A stretch of 64,000 bases of DNA from Xanthostigma xanthostigma (GCA_963575645.1 OY754471.1:37022401-37086400); one strand, 5' to 3'. Counted from the first letter of the stretch, positions 10,460 through 21,350 are shown. A program made the numbers and translations. The notes: generated by a model not told the origin, from the letters alone.

Positions 10460-10908
10460 CAGTGTTGCCAGAACTTTTTTGTTTTGCGTACTAGATCAGG
10501 GTTGAAAAAAGTACTAGAATTTTTTTAAGATTTGCCAACCACAAATGACCTTTTTTTTAACAACCTGGCTTAAATAATTTTGTTGTGTGCACAATAATAT
10601 TGGAGAGCAAAAAAAAAAAAAACGAATGACCTTTTTTTTTAACAACCTAATTTCACAAATTTTATCGTATATGGGCACAATGTAGGAGAGCGAAAAAAAA
10701 GATCCTTGCATTTCCACAACAAAAAAGTCTTTTTTTGGTAATTTCCCTTTTTTCGTTTGTTGTGGTGGGTGTGTGGAGATTGGGTATTAAAAAGTACTAG
10801 ATTTGTTAAAAAGTACTAGATTTTTGCTTCAACGTACTAGCGTACAGAAAATGACGAAAAAGTAGGTACTAGATCTAGTACAATTATTGTACTAGACTGG
10901 CAACACTG
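10460..10908. mobile_element. Non-autonomous hAT element with CAGTGTTGCCAG TIR
   Basis: Perfect 12-bp TIRs CAGTGTTGCCAG / CTGGCAACACTG are flanked by a perfect 8-bp target duplication TGCCAGTG (10452-10459 and 10909-10916). Inside, GTACTAGA words are repeated near both ends, a likely subterminal transposase-binding motif. Length 449 bp, no coding capacity. Confidence 0.93.
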
Positions 10909-10916
10909 TGCCAGTG

Positions 10917-12044
10917 TCCATACCGGTTTTACCCCTAAAAAATTGAAAAATAAGCACAATATATACCTATGTGAATTTGTAAATTTTACTTTTGACGTTT
11001 TGTAATCAACTTAGTGATTTTTTAAATAAAATTCTATTCTTTTCTATAATAATGATCGATTGAAACGATATTATTTTTGTGAACTTTGTAAACATGTGTT
11101 TAACATACTTATTTTGCACAATTTCCCACTTTTTTCTACCCATTTTCATCATAATTTAGCTTGAAAAACAATTTTTGTAGATCAACCACTTGTTTTTCTG
11201 TTCGTACAATGTTATACTCTAATGATAGGAAGTTTTCACATTAGACTGCTTCTATACATCCATTAAAAATTGTAATTAATGATCACAATCTGAGGTCACT
11301 GTCGAATAATATTTTTTGAACATGCTTTCTGTGACCCAACAAAATTTTTAAAAATCAAAGAATACCGACACTTTTTTACGCACGTTTTTTCAGGGAACTC
11401 TACCCCTGCACCCTGTTCTCTTTTCATTTGCAAAAAAATAGTTATCGCAGCAACACTTCCGCGCGGAAAACTCTCCCCTTGCGTGAAATTCTGCCATCGA
11501 AAAATAACGATAAATGAAAACCTATACTGTTCCTGTGATCATTTATAATTAAGAAATAGTTTTTACAGCGAATTTTGTTATTTTTTTAATACATTAAAAT
11601 ACATTTTGCAACATAAATCTGTGTAACAGTTAATTAAAAGAGACAATATTGTTTAAAAAACTTGAAACTTACTTTTTGACTGCGGTGTACTATGTTACTT
11701 CCGGAGTAAATGTTTAGAAAACAAGTCCAGGAACCTCGGTATGACAGAATATTACAGTCTCAATTAGAAATAATTTACCACTATCACAATCACTGTACGT
11801 TCTAAAATTAAAAATTAGTAACTACAAAACTTAATAGGAACAACTGACAGCACACTATGAAAATCCGAAACTAAATTTTATAATTTGTTGAATGTAGAAC
11901 TGTATACCTATCTATTACATAACGAAGGACAGATTTTTACGAGTAAATACATGTTTTTTAATAAACTATATGAATAACCAGTACAGTACAGTGGGACCAA
12001 TTTTCTGTGAATTCTGTAAAATGAAAAAAGTAAAAATATCGATA
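10917..12044. other. Unassigned AT-rich DNA
   Basis: No supported gene or complete repeat. Short open frames have low-complexity translations. Confidence 0.45.
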
Positions 12045-12143
12045 CAGTTAGGGAGCTGACGTACAAAAAAATCAAGTCGTCCCAACTTTCTGCCGCCTGG
12101 TATATGAGCTGTTTAAGTAGGTAATTTAGAACATATTTTGTTA

Positions 12144-12761
12144 TCTATACTAATATATAAAGCTGAAGAGTTTGTTTGTTTGTTTGAACGCGCTAATCTC
12201 AGGAACTACTGGTTCAAATTGAAAAAAAAATTTTTTGTTGGATAGCTCATTTATCGAGGAAGGCTATAGGCTATATAAAATCAGGCTACGACCATTAGGA
12301 GCGGAGCATTAATGAAAAATGTTCCAAATGTATCTAAAAAATAAGCTTCTATTCAGGTGAAATGCACTAAGTATACTCATATTAGCGATGTAAGAATACA
12401 ACGCCGGCTAGCGCAATCGGTAGAGCACAAGACTGTCAATACCAGGGTCGTGGGTTCGAGCCCTACGTTGGGCGAATGCATTTTTATTTTTTTTTTTATT
12501 TTCTACATTGCTTTCTTCTAAGGCTTACATTAAAATTTATTTTAATTTTATTTAATTAATTAAAAAAAAATTATTAGTTAAAAAAAGTATAAATACTGCT
12601 TTTTATCGACAAAAAATTTTGAACGTTAACTCCGAATTCCGATCATCATGAAATTTGGACACAACATTCATTTCGGTAAACTAAGATGAATGTGTGTACT
12701 CCTGTTCCTCCCTTCCCCATTCGTTCTTTTACACCCGGGTGAAACCGGACGGGACCGCTAG
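12144..12761 (+). mobile_element. Non-autonomous Helitron carrying a tRNA-like gene
   Basis: Starts TCTATACTAATATATAAAGC and ends GGTGAAACCGGACGGGACCG then CTAG, between A and T. A terminal hairpin CCCGG/CCGGA-type stem precedes the end. A 73-nt tRNA-like segment lies at 12402-12474, followed by a T run. A second family member is at 16368-17103. Confidence 0.9.
12402..12474 (+). tRNA. tRNA-Lys-derived pseudogene inside a Helitron
   Basis: The sequence aligns end to end with metazoan tRNA-Lys: GGCTAGCGCAATCGGTAGAG (A box and D arm), GGGTCGTGGGTTCGAGCCC (B box and T arm) and a 3' GTTGGGCG acceptor strand. The anticodon loop reads CTGTCAA, so position 34-36 is GTC instead of CTT, and the anticodon stem is mispaired. 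A Pol III terminator-like T run follows within 20 bp. Probably not a working tRNA, but its internal promoter boxes look nearly intact. Confidence 0.75.
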
Positions 12762-13200
12762 TATTTTATATAGGCGGAATCTGGACCCATTTTAAGATAA
12801 CGGGGGGAGAGAAATCAAAAAAAAAACGTCGGCCTGACCGCTTGGTTTTGACGGTATAATTTATTTTTGGTGCTCCAAATTCTCGGAAAAATAGCGGCAG
12901 AAAAAATTTATGGACCATTTTTCCGTGCGTGAATAAAAAAAAAGAACCCTAACCGGATCTAACAAAATAGAAAATTTTCTATTCGATGTGTACATCGACA
13001 GAAAAATAATGGCAGAAATTTTTGTCTGGTCATTTTTTCGCAATTTGACGCCAAAATTGGATAAAAAATGTGAAAGATGGTAAAAAATGGTTAAAGTTTA
13101 AAAAAAATTCTGCTGCTTCGTTTTTACGTTCTGTTAGAGCCAAATGACCGGGAAATAACAGCGGCAGACATTTTTGACAAATTGCACCATCCCCAAGCCA

Positions 13201-13719
13201 CCGCTAAGAGGATGGACTTATGAATTGGCCTCCTCATTACTACTTTTCGGAACTGAGAGTTTATAAAATAGAGACGTCCTGGAAACGCCCTATGGACAAC
13301 ACGAACGGCATTGCTATACAAAATAGAATAGAATTCATTTCTCTCAAAATATACACACCGTATAATATAATAAACAGGTTGTACCTGTAGTGAAGGAGTC
13401 ATTATGAAATTGCGCCATTTTCAGGCTTACGATTTTTAGCGGTTGGTAATGTTTTTAAAAATATAGGTATAGGTATACCTATTATATATTTTTAAAAGAT
13501 GACTGACGGCTGAAAATCATTAGCTTGAGAAGTGTTTATAAATATTTTAGTGATAATTAAAATTATTCGTTTGTACAAGGAAAGCGCATTTAGTACATAA
13601 TTTTACTTTGACATCAATCTGACGCAGGCTATTTCACACTTCTCTCTGAAAATTATAACGTCTCATTTACGTTTTTCGCATCATGTGTCTGGGAACAATT
13701 TCATTTTTATTAAATATTT
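13201..13719. other. Unassigned DNA
   Basis: No recognisable feature. The minus-strand open frame at 13124-13402 lies partly in the W repeat and has no domain. Confidence 0.4.
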
Positions 13720-14045
13720 AAATGGCTAAAATAAACATGCATTTTCCATTCATAAAATTAGTTTTCAAAAAGGTTATTATTTTTTTAATAAAAATTAGCT
13801 TTCGGCGCAGTCGTTGAATTGTTAATAATGTTACAGTAAAGAAAAAAATTGGTATTTTAAGGGATGGATTAATTGGGGTTAAATTTTTTATTTTGTCCTA
13901 AAACAAACATAAAACTGTTAGTTTTTAGAGAGGTTATCATTTTTTACCAAAAATTCGCTCTTGGTGCAGACATGGGATTGTAAATATTATGCAGCTAAGA
14001 AAAAATTGGTATTTTAATGGATGTCACCACATGTGACGGTCGGTT
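13720..14045. repeat. Two diverged tandem copies of about 180 bp
   Basis: The words AAAAATTGGTATTTTAA, GGATG, AAACATAAAACTG/AAAATTAG and TTCGGCGCAG/CTTGGTGCAG recur in order in both halves. An old duplication of unknown origin. Confidence 0.4.
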
Positions 14046-15404
14046 TTTTAGACATTTTTTAGGAATTTTTTTAACGACCAATAAAAAGATAGAACTTTGA
14101 ATTTTTTATGATATAATTATTAATATTTCAGTAGTGTATAAAAAAATTTTCAAACATAAATCTCCACTCCGAAGACACCCATCTTGAGAAAAGGTTGTTG
14201 ACGGTCTTCAATTCTTCATGATTCCGACTGATTGGCTTATCTCAAATAAAAAAATTAAACGCTATTTTAATCTGTAAGTCTGTGGCAATAAGATGATCTA
14301 GGATTATTCGAAAATATTGAAAATTTAATAATTGACAGACTTGAAAATTAATTTGTAAATATCATGATTTTTTTCGATAATTTGGTGTCGAAAAAATAGA
14401 ACCACTCGGAATTAAAAAATTTGCCTGAAAAAAAGTCGACAATTTTACTTATTGAAAATCATTAATATTAACTATTTTTTCCATTCGATAAGTGTTCATT
14501 GTTAATGAAAAATTGTTAAAAATGTATTATATAATATTCCACTCTTTGTGGGCCCTTGACACTTGGAGACACATGGTTTAAGTCCTATTAGTCCAGCAGT
14601 TATACATCCCAGGTCATCATGCATTAGAAAAATAACCTACTATTTCTAGAACAAATTGGTCATGAATATGGGATATCACATGCTTTTGACAATAAAATTA
14701 TTTTCAAATATGACGTGTACCAGTACCATCGATCCGTGAATCCACAGCCTTTTCAAGTGGACAATTAATTTTTAAAATTGTGTACTTTATCAGTACATTC
14801 ATAATTAAAACTTCAAATATTTCTGTTCGAAATCTGAAGAATAAATAAAAATTAGTAATCTTTATACGTTTGATGTTCAAGTATGTGTATTTTCATTCCA
14901 ATCAAGTGAAAGCTTTACATCATTATGCTCTCGGATGGAATAGCTTTTGCAGTATAAAAGTATATAAATTGACTCAATTAACCGCCAACTTCAAAGATTT
15001 TGATTTTCAATCAGTCGGAATCTATCCACGCTAAAAGTGCGCGGCCGGCAGGCGAATTTAAACTTTCTTGAAAGCTTTTTAAGCATGTGTTTCACTGTTC
15101 ACTGTTCGCCGTAAAATTATATATTTTCTACAGCTACTTGTAAATTATAATGCTTCAACGGAATTGAATTCGTTATGCAAATGAGTTCAAAATGGCTGTA
15201 TTATATAAATATCCCGTGTCTCAGAAAGACATGAAAACAGTAGTTTATGTATCTCGTTTGTAAATGAAGATATACGAGTAACTGCCATGTTAAAACGGAA
15301 ACCATCGAGTCATAATATCATTAGTAACAGAATACCTACATACATACTATATTTGTCGTTGGTAGTTGGTACCTTTTACAAAAAGGCTGATTTTCACTAC
15401 ATAA
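14046..15404. other. Unassigned DNA with one inverted 17-mer pair
   Basis: GATTCCGACTGATTG at about 14220 and its inverse near 15010 could be remnants of old TIRs, but nothing else supports this. Around 15175-15215 there is a TATGCAAAT word followed by TATATAAATA; this is promoter-like but unlinked to any gene. Confidence 0.3.
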
Positions 15405-16272
15405 TCCATACTAATATTACAAATGCGAAACTAAGTCTGTCTGTCTGTCAATTGAACTGCGCCTATCATATTTTCGATATTGATATCCATACCAAGATTA
15501 TAAATGCGAAATTAACGTCTGTCTGTCTGTATGTTACGATTTCACGGTCGGACCGCTGGGCCGATTTTGATGAAATTTAATATGAAGATAGTTTGAAGCC
15601 TGGGGAAGGACATAGAATACTTTTTTCCAACATTCAATCCCTCTGGGGATGAAGTGAGGGTTGTAATATTGTATAAAGTTACGTTTTCATGATCGAACCA
15701 CTGGGCCGATTGTAATGAAATTTAATATGGAGATAGTTTAAATTCCGGGGAAGGAAAAAAACTTTTTTTTTTCAGAAATTAACCCCTGTGGGAGGTTAAA
15801 TGCCTTCTCATAAATTAAGGTTAAATGTCGGTGTTCCTGTACTTTTAATGTGAAATCTTGATGCGCCCAAATTGTATAATGGTACACGTTTACAAATTTC
15901 TCATCTGGGTCGAAATATTGTGAGGGCTATTATAATTAGTGGTAAATTTAAATGAGACCGTATTTAAATGCAACGAATACCAATTATACCAACGGATTTG
16001 TCTTTTTCCAACAATTTCCATTAAAAACTGCTTTCGGAACAACTATAAACAAAGCCCAGGGACAAACACTTAAAGTAGTTGGCATTCATTTAGAAAAAAA
16101 AACATGTTTTATCACTCAGTCAGATTTATGTGGCTTGTATCGAATCCACAAATCTTTATGTTTTAGCAAATGATGGTAAAACAAAACTAGAGTCTTGCTT
16201 GAATTTATGAATTTTTTAATCAATTATATTACACACTGATTTCATGCGGACGAAGTCGCGCGCAAATGCTAG
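15405..16272 (+). mobile_element. Helitron derivative with a helicase remnant, 868 bp
   Basis: Starts TCCATACTAATATTACAAAT after an A and ends GACGAAGTCGCGCGCAAATG then CTAG before a T. A second Helitron-like start (ATCCATACCAAGATTATAAA) lies inside at 15485, so two 5' ends are stacked. The body matches 61446-62250. It contains two to three repeats of GGGCCGATT...GAAATTTAATATG and the C-terminal part of a Helitron helicase gene. An internal deletion product of an autonomous Helitron. Confidence 0.88.
15854..16185 (+). pseudogene. Helitron Rep/helicase C-terminal fragment (Pif1-like)
   Basis: Conceptual pieces read NLDAPKLYNGTR, RIPIIPTDL, FPLKTAFGTTINKAQGQTLK and FITQSDLCGLYRI. These match the end of the Pif1-family helicase of Helitrons, where (L)PRIPLIPSD, FPVRLAFAMTINKAQGQ and CFSHGQLYVALSR are conserved. 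Stops and frame changes separate the pieces (for example TGA after the KFK block near 15955), and everything upstream of this domain is missing. Non-functional. Confidence 0.85.
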
Positions 16273-16367
16273 TAAAATTACCTCTACCCTCAACCGGCAA
16301 TAATTTGCGCTTGCCCCTTCAACATTCAAATACATTTTAGTACATTGAATGTTTACTAAAATATATA
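16273..16367. other. Short spacer between two Helitrons
   Basis: AT-rich, no feature. It separates CTAG at 16272 from the TC start at 16368. Confidence 0.4.
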
Positions 16368-17103
16368 TCTATACTAATATATAAAGCTGAAGAGTTTGTT
16401 TGTTTGTTTGGTTGAACGCGCTAATCTCAGAAACTACTGGTTCGAATTGAAATTTTTTTTTTGTTGGATAGCCCATTTATCGAGGAAGGCTATAGGCTAC
16501 ATAATATCACGCTACAACCAATTGGAGCGGAACATCAATGAAAATTGTTGCAAGATGTATCTCAAAATTAGTCCGTCCGACAAATATTATCAGGTAAAAT
16601 GCCTTTACTAAATATTGCAATATTAGCGCGTTACGTTTATAAGCCCGGATAGCTCAGTCGGTAGAGCGTAAGACTCTTAATGCCAGGGTCTTGAGTTAAA
16701 GCCCCACGTCGGCGAATATATTTTTATTTTTTTTTATTTTCTACATTGGTTTCTTCTAAGGCTTAAATTTTATTTTTTTTAATTTTATTACGACTAATTA
16801 AAATTAAATAAACCTAATTAATAGCTCATTTGAAAACTTTTACAACTATAGGTACCTACCTATATAAAAATAATTTTCTTACAGTGTTTTCAATTAAATA
16901 TTTATTATATTAAAAGAAATTTATTACTTAAAAAAAGTATAAAAACTGATTTTTAACGACAAAAACTTTTGAACGGTAACTCCGATCATTATGAAGTTTG
17001 GAAACAACATTCATCTCGGTAACCTAAGATAAATGTGCGTACTCATGTCCCCACTTCCCCATTCATTCTTTTGCACCCGGGTGAAACCGGGCGGGACCGC
17101 TAG
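16368..17103 (+). mobile_element. Non-autonomous Helitron carrying a tRNA-Lys-like gene
   Basis: Same family as 12144-12761: TCTATACTAATATATAAAGC start, GCACCCGGGTGAAACCGG hairpin, GACCGCTAG end, A/T target. It is longer (736 bp) owing to extra AT-rich sequence after the tRNA-like block. A tRNA-like segment sits at the same relative place as in the sister copy. Confidence 0.92.
16643..16714 (+). tRNA. tRNA-Lys(CTT)-like pseudogene inside a Helitron
   Basis: GCCCGGATAGCTCAGTCGGT begins an intact-looking acceptor, D arm and A box. The anticodon loop CTCTTAA keeps the CTT anticodon of tRNA-Lys. The T arm is damaged (TTGAGTTAAAGCCCC instead of GTGGGTTCGAGCCCC) and the 3' acceptor strand lacks one base. 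A T run follows. Compared with 12402-12474, each copy is damaged in different places, so the common ancestor was closer to a true tRNA-Lys. Confidence 0.8.
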
Positions 17104-17851
17104 TATATATATTTTTTTTTCTCTACCCCCTCTCCTCTCAAATCAATCATGGGGATTTCCTTTGCTGGCTCACTCCATACCAGGCCCAGCTCAGCTTCAA
17201 ATCTTAGTAACACCAGAAACTTTCACTTCAGAAATTGAATGTAGGAATTTTATTCCTGCAATCTAGCAACACTGATTGCAAATGACTGCCAACGAACGTT
17301 GACGAGGAGTATACTGAAACAATAGAAGGCGAATCAAACAAGTGCAAAACAAGACACGCTCCGGGTACAGTCAGCAGCAATAGCAGCGTAAATGCAGTTG
17401 ATTAAGTTGCATTCTGAGCATTCAGTTCAGGAACAGTCAGCACTGTGTAACTACGTGATATAAATGTTAATATATTATTATGTGTTGCGCTCAACTCAAG
17501 TATAACACCGACTGACGGCTTTATTTCAACTGAAACTTAACCGTGTAACGCCACCTGTGTAAATGAAAGATGACGAGCGGCAACCCACCTACCCAACAGC
17601 CACTAGACCTCACACACACACGCTCCACTGTTCGATCAATGACTACAGTGTCGTTACCTTTATTTGAACATAATATGAATGCATAGTAGAGTGACACCTT
17701 CAGAGCAGTGGAAAGGAATGCGACTGGTTTCTTATTTGTCACCAATGATTGAAGAGTGTGCATAGGTAACTCCCGTTGGCTTTGTTTACGCGAAGAGTTA
17801 AGCCGTCCGCACACGAAGCAACACGAAAGCAATTAATATGTGAGTTCCAAG
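17104..17851. other. Unassigned region of higher GC
   Basis: No repeat match except CTAGCAACACTG at 17262-17273, which resembles a lone hAT right end. A minus-strand open frame of 103 codons (17521-17832) has no recognised domain. A 5' region of a host gene or an old element are both possible. Confidence 0.35.
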
Positions 17852-17935
17852 TAGGGTTACAATCTCAAAATTTCAAATGTCCGGACAAAAAGCCGGACAT
17901 ATAAAAAAAAGTCCGGACATTTTAGTTACAAAATG
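17852..17935. mobile_element. Left-end fragment related to the hAT element at 19602
   Basis: TAGGGTTACAATCTC is followed by several GTCCGG/GCCGGACA words, the same start and subterminal motif as 19602-20176. No right end was found. Confidence 0.5.
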
Positions 17936-18319
17936 AAATAGTTAATTCCACGTATAATGCACGTTTTAGACGTTTCGAACAGTTGGTCTGGTCCGGCCGT
18001 TCCAAACGGACGGTTATTATTATTTTCTAAATAAACCTACAAAATAGTTTTAAAAGAACGTGAGCTGTTAACAAAGGTATCAAGTGTTAAAAAATACAAG
18101 AATTAATATGTTAAGAAAACTAGCGTTGAAGTAAAAAATGACTGTCTTATAGAAAACTATTTTTTCCCCAAAAGAGATTATTATTATATGTTTGATCTAG
18201 TTAATTGAGAGAAACAAAAGATTAATATTTAATATGCCCAAAGTAGATTCTTTTTAGTTGAGATGAGTCATGAGACTGACTAATTAGTTTAACTAGTTGA
18301 AATACTTCTATGCATATAA
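17936..18319. other. Unassigned AT-rich DNA
   Basis: No feature recognised. Confidence 0.4.
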
Positions 18320-18885
18320 TCTTTATATATAAAAATTACGTGTCACGTTGTTTGTCCGCGTTTGTCCTCGATGAACTCCTAAACTACTGAACCGATTTTA
18401 AATTTGATTTGCACACCGTGTGCAATTCGACCCAACTTGAAAGATAGGATAGCTTACATTTCAATTTATAGTCGCAATATTATTTTATTGCAAATTATTT
18501 GTCTATTCCTTGACAGTCATAATTATCTATTAGCTCCAGGATTGAGTGAATATTCAATAGATGGCGCAACGAAATTAACAACCATATAAGATGGCGATAC
18601 CTGTTGACTGGATTGAGTGAATATTCAACAGATGGCGCAACGAACTTAACAACCATATAAGATGGCGATACCTGTTGACTGGATTGAGTGAATATTCAAT
18701 AGATGGCGCAACGAACTTAACAACCATATAAGATGGCGATACCCGTTGACTGGATTGAGTGAATATTCAATAGATGGCGCAACGAACTTAACAACCATAT
18801 ATCTAGATCGAGGATGTAAAAAAACTGAATATCGTTTAAAACAAATGCTTTTTTTTCGAGCACGACGGCGCACGACGGCGCAGCC
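18320..18885 (+). mobile_element. Helitron 5' fragment with minisatellite
   Basis: After an A, the sequence starts TCTTTATATATAAAAATTAC and GTGTCACGTTGTTTGTCCGC, a very common insect Helitron 5' end. CTCCTAAACTACTGAACCGA follows. The 71-bp array at 18541 is part of it. No CTAG terminus is seen before the LTR fragment at about 18888, so the 3' end is missing. Confidence 0.7.
18541..18801. repeat. 71-bp tandem repeat, about 3.7 copies
   Basis: Units start at 18541, 18612, 18683 and 18754 with ATTGAGTGAATATTCAAYAG, GATGGCGCAACGAA and ACAACCATATAAGATGGCG. Copies differ by only a few bases, so the array is young. It is embedded in a Helitron fragment. Confidence 0.95.
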
Positions 18886-18887
18886 GG

Positions 18888-19247
18888 AGAATAATAACAC
18901 TAAACTACTATGTAAACAGAATATTTATATCTCACATATGTCTATTTATCTTGTAACGGTTATTTATGTCACTATATTTATTTATGTCGCGCACTGTTTA
19001 TTGTCACTGACATTGACTCGTAACTGACTGCACCGCTCGTTTATGTAAGTTCTTCAGCCGCATCGTGGAACATTCTTCTACGATTAGTACGATTCCGATG
19101 ACAATGAGTATAACAATACGCTTAACAATGCGCGCATTGTTGGCTATGAGGTTCATACAACAATGCGAGCACTTCCGACAACAACGCGAGCATTGTTGTC
19201 AACGCGGATCTGACAACAATGTACGTCTCCAGTGGCATCTTGTTACA
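18888..19247 (-). mobile_element. Fragment of a Ty3/gypsy-type LTR
   Basis: It matches the solo LTR at 52639-53170 over ACACTAAACTACTATG, TTTATGTAAGTTCTT, the ACAATGCGCGCATTGTTG palindromes and the CTCCAGTGGCATCTTGTTACA end. Fossil, partial; only the LTR was seen, with no internal genes. More diverged than its relative, so probably older. Confidence 0.6.
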
Positions 19248-19268
19248 CTATCGTATTGCTGTTGAATT

Positions 19269-19550
19269 GCTTTCGTCTTAGACGTACCACTTTCCGCTCG
19301 CATTAGAACCACAACAAAGTGGTCGTGTGCTGAAAGTACTAAATTGTATGGAATGTAGTGATAGCGCTCAGACTGACGACAATTTATGATCGGTGTCAAC
19401 AACAGTCGTCGTGCGTTGATGATATCGCCCACAATCAAAACTGTCGCACATGAACTGCGAGCCCACAAAACTGTTGATGGAAAGTGGTCGAGCTCAACCA
19501 CATTAGGACCACTGTTTTGTGGGCGGAAAGTGGTACGTCTGAGTTAAGGC
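19269..19550. mobile_element. TIR element with AGACGTACCACTTTCCGC arms
   Basis: The inverted ends GCTTTCGTCTTAGACG... and ...CGTCTGAGTTAAGGC share the 18-bp core AGACGTACCACTTTCCGC. Repeats of AAAGTGGTC and CCACAAAACTGTTG lie inside. Length about 282 bp. No transposase. Confidence 0.6.
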
Positions 19551-19601
19551 TTACCGTTTAATGTTACATCGTAAAAATTCACTGTCATCATTTTTTTCAT
19601 A

Positions 19602-20176
19602 TAGGGTTGCCAGGTCTCCAAACCAAATATCCGGACAGACCAGCCAGTTTGGCCGGACATTTGGGTAAAAAGGCCGGACAGCCTACATTATTGAGGATTT
19701 TGTCTCAGTATTAATAGGTACGACAAAAAAATTGTATGTAAAATCAAGCTTTTTTCATTATTACCACGAATCTTATTAAATTCTAATGAAATATAAATAA
19801 TATCGAATGCCAAATCAATTCAAGTACTAATTATTACTAATTAGCCAGTCATCAATCAAAATTAAATTCTAGATAAACATTTATCAACATTTAAAATTCT
19901 TATTAAATTCTAATGAAAGGCAATTGCACAAATAAGTCTTATGTACCTGCTATTACTTCCCAAAACAAAATAAAAAACAATCTAAACAAAACAAAACTTC
20001 TTTTCTTTAAGTTAATAAAAATCATTATTCATATTCGCCTGCGCTCGGCCACGCTCGACGCTCGCTCGTTTGCGAAATGTAAAAAGCTTAACAAAAGCCG
20101 GACACCGTTTATTTTAGCCGGACACGCAATCAAAGCCTAACTATGTCCGGCTTTATCCGGACGCCTGGCAACATTA
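19602..20176. mobile_element. Non-autonomous hAT element with GCCGGACA subterminal repeats
   Basis: Ends TAGGGTTGCCAGG and CCTGGCAACATTA; perfect 8-bp duplication TTTTCATA at 19594-19601 and 20177-20184. GCCGGACA and TCCGGAC words recur near both ends. Length 575 bp, no transposase. Confidence 0.9.
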
Positions 20177-20199
20177 TTTTCATAGAATGCCAAAAGAAG

Positions 20200-20510
20200 T
20201 ATAGCTTCAAAAATGAAATTAAGAACGGAAATTCCGTTGCAATTTTATATATCGGTTTGTTAAGAGGCAAAGCAGAATCGAAAGAACTAAAAAGTCTTTC
20301 AACAGTACTTGTTCTGTAATTATTATGCATAACATACTTCGTACACTTAACATGAGAGGTTTGCAATTGAAACTTATGACGTACGGCAGTAACTATAATC
20401 TACTGCACAGAGATGTTATAACAGAATTATGTAATGTGCATGACATGCCATCTGTAAAGCGTGAAAGCCTGAGTACTGTTATTGATTATGAGATGTATAC
20501 ATATTATTAT
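20200..20510 (+). mobile_element. Fossil gag fragment resembling BEL/Pao elements
   Basis: Short translated blocks such as LLRGKAESKELKSLSTVL and LLHRDVITELCNVHDMPSVK resemble the conserved region of BEL/Pao gag proteins (DUF1759-like), where a GKA-E-SLS block precedes a W-L--RY--KRLL block. Old and broken; no LTR, protease or polymerase was seen next to it. Family assignment is from pattern memory. Confidence 0.45.
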
Positions 20511-20605
20511 TATTATTATATGAGGCGTGCATTGTTAACTTTATGTACATAAAAACCATTTGATGTGTGCGAATTGTAAATAAATGAAATAATCGGTATG
20601 GAGAA

Positions 20606-21177
20606 CAGCGTTGCCAGACATCCCGATTTTGGCGGGACGTCCCGATTTTTAAATCAAAATTAAATGTACCGCGCGGGACAGGCTCAGCCCCGCTTTTCGG
20701 GGATAACTCGGGGATAACTTTAAAAGAAGTTAAATCTTCACAGAAATATCATGAATAAGTAATTCTTATAAATAATTATTCTCTTATTGTAAGTTGCAAT
20801 TTGTAACACTCACTCCACAGACTATTGTTTGAAACGCCATATTTTTCTAATGAATAAAAGTAAAACTTTTTTGATTTTGATTTCTGTTTTTTTTTAATTC
20901 TGAAGACGAATAAGACTCAACTATTTAACGATAGGGTAAATCTGATTTAAAATATTATATTTTATATTAAAATATATTTTCTATGGCTATTTTTGCTATG
21001 TACTGTCACGTAAACGTAATTTTAATTCAAATAAAAAGATAAATATATAGGTATTTAAAAACTTCTGATTATATACGTTTTTTTACTATGTCCCGCTTTC
21101 GACGAAAGAATCCCGCTGTTTTCACTCAAATAGTTCCAAAATCCCGACTTGGCAAAAAAAAAAAACTGGCAACACTG
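20606..21177. mobile_element. Non-autonomous hAT element with CCCGATTT/GGGAC subterminal repeats
   Basis: Ends CAGCGTTGCCAG and CTGGCAACACTG; target duplication ATGGAGAA (20598-20605) / ATGAAGAA (21178-21185). The TIR is the same type as 10460-10908, but the subterminal words are CCCGATTTT, GGGACGTCCCG and TCCCGCT. Length 572 bp. Confidence 0.9.
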
Positions 21178-21350
21178 ATGAAGAATCACACATGAATTCC
21201 ATAATTCAAAATCATTTTTACTAATATCAGAAAGCTCTGATGCCATACTTGACGATTGTTGTAAAACTACCGAGTCGTAGAGGTGATCCGTTTTTTTGAA
21301 ATATGTGGTTTACGATTTCTCGCGGCTTATAGATCAATAAAAGTAGTACT

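Larger units (their letters stand above)
12045..13200 (+). repeat. W-family dispersed repeat interrupted by a Helitron
   Basis: 12045-12143 and 12762-13200 together match, inverted, the sequence at 41255-41600: TTAGGGAGCT, GTCGTCCCAAC, GGCGGAATCTGGACCCATTT, ATTCTGCTGCTTCG and AATTGCACCATCCCCAAGCC. The copy at 41.5 kb lacks the Helitron and so serves as an approximate empty site. Superfamily unknown. Confidence 0.6.

Noticed and set aside
14220-15026. Inverted 17-mer GATTCCGACTGATTG as TIRs
   Set aside because: The match is short, internal to no recognisable element, and lacks a target duplication.
15175-15215. ATGCAAAT octamer plus TATATAAATA as an snRNA or gene promoter
   Set aside because: No snRNA sequence or coding exon follows; such words arise easily in AT-rich DNA.
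17521-17832. 103-codon minus-strand frame as a host gene
   Set aside because: No domain, no clear promoter or splice sites, many alternatives in this GC-richer patch.
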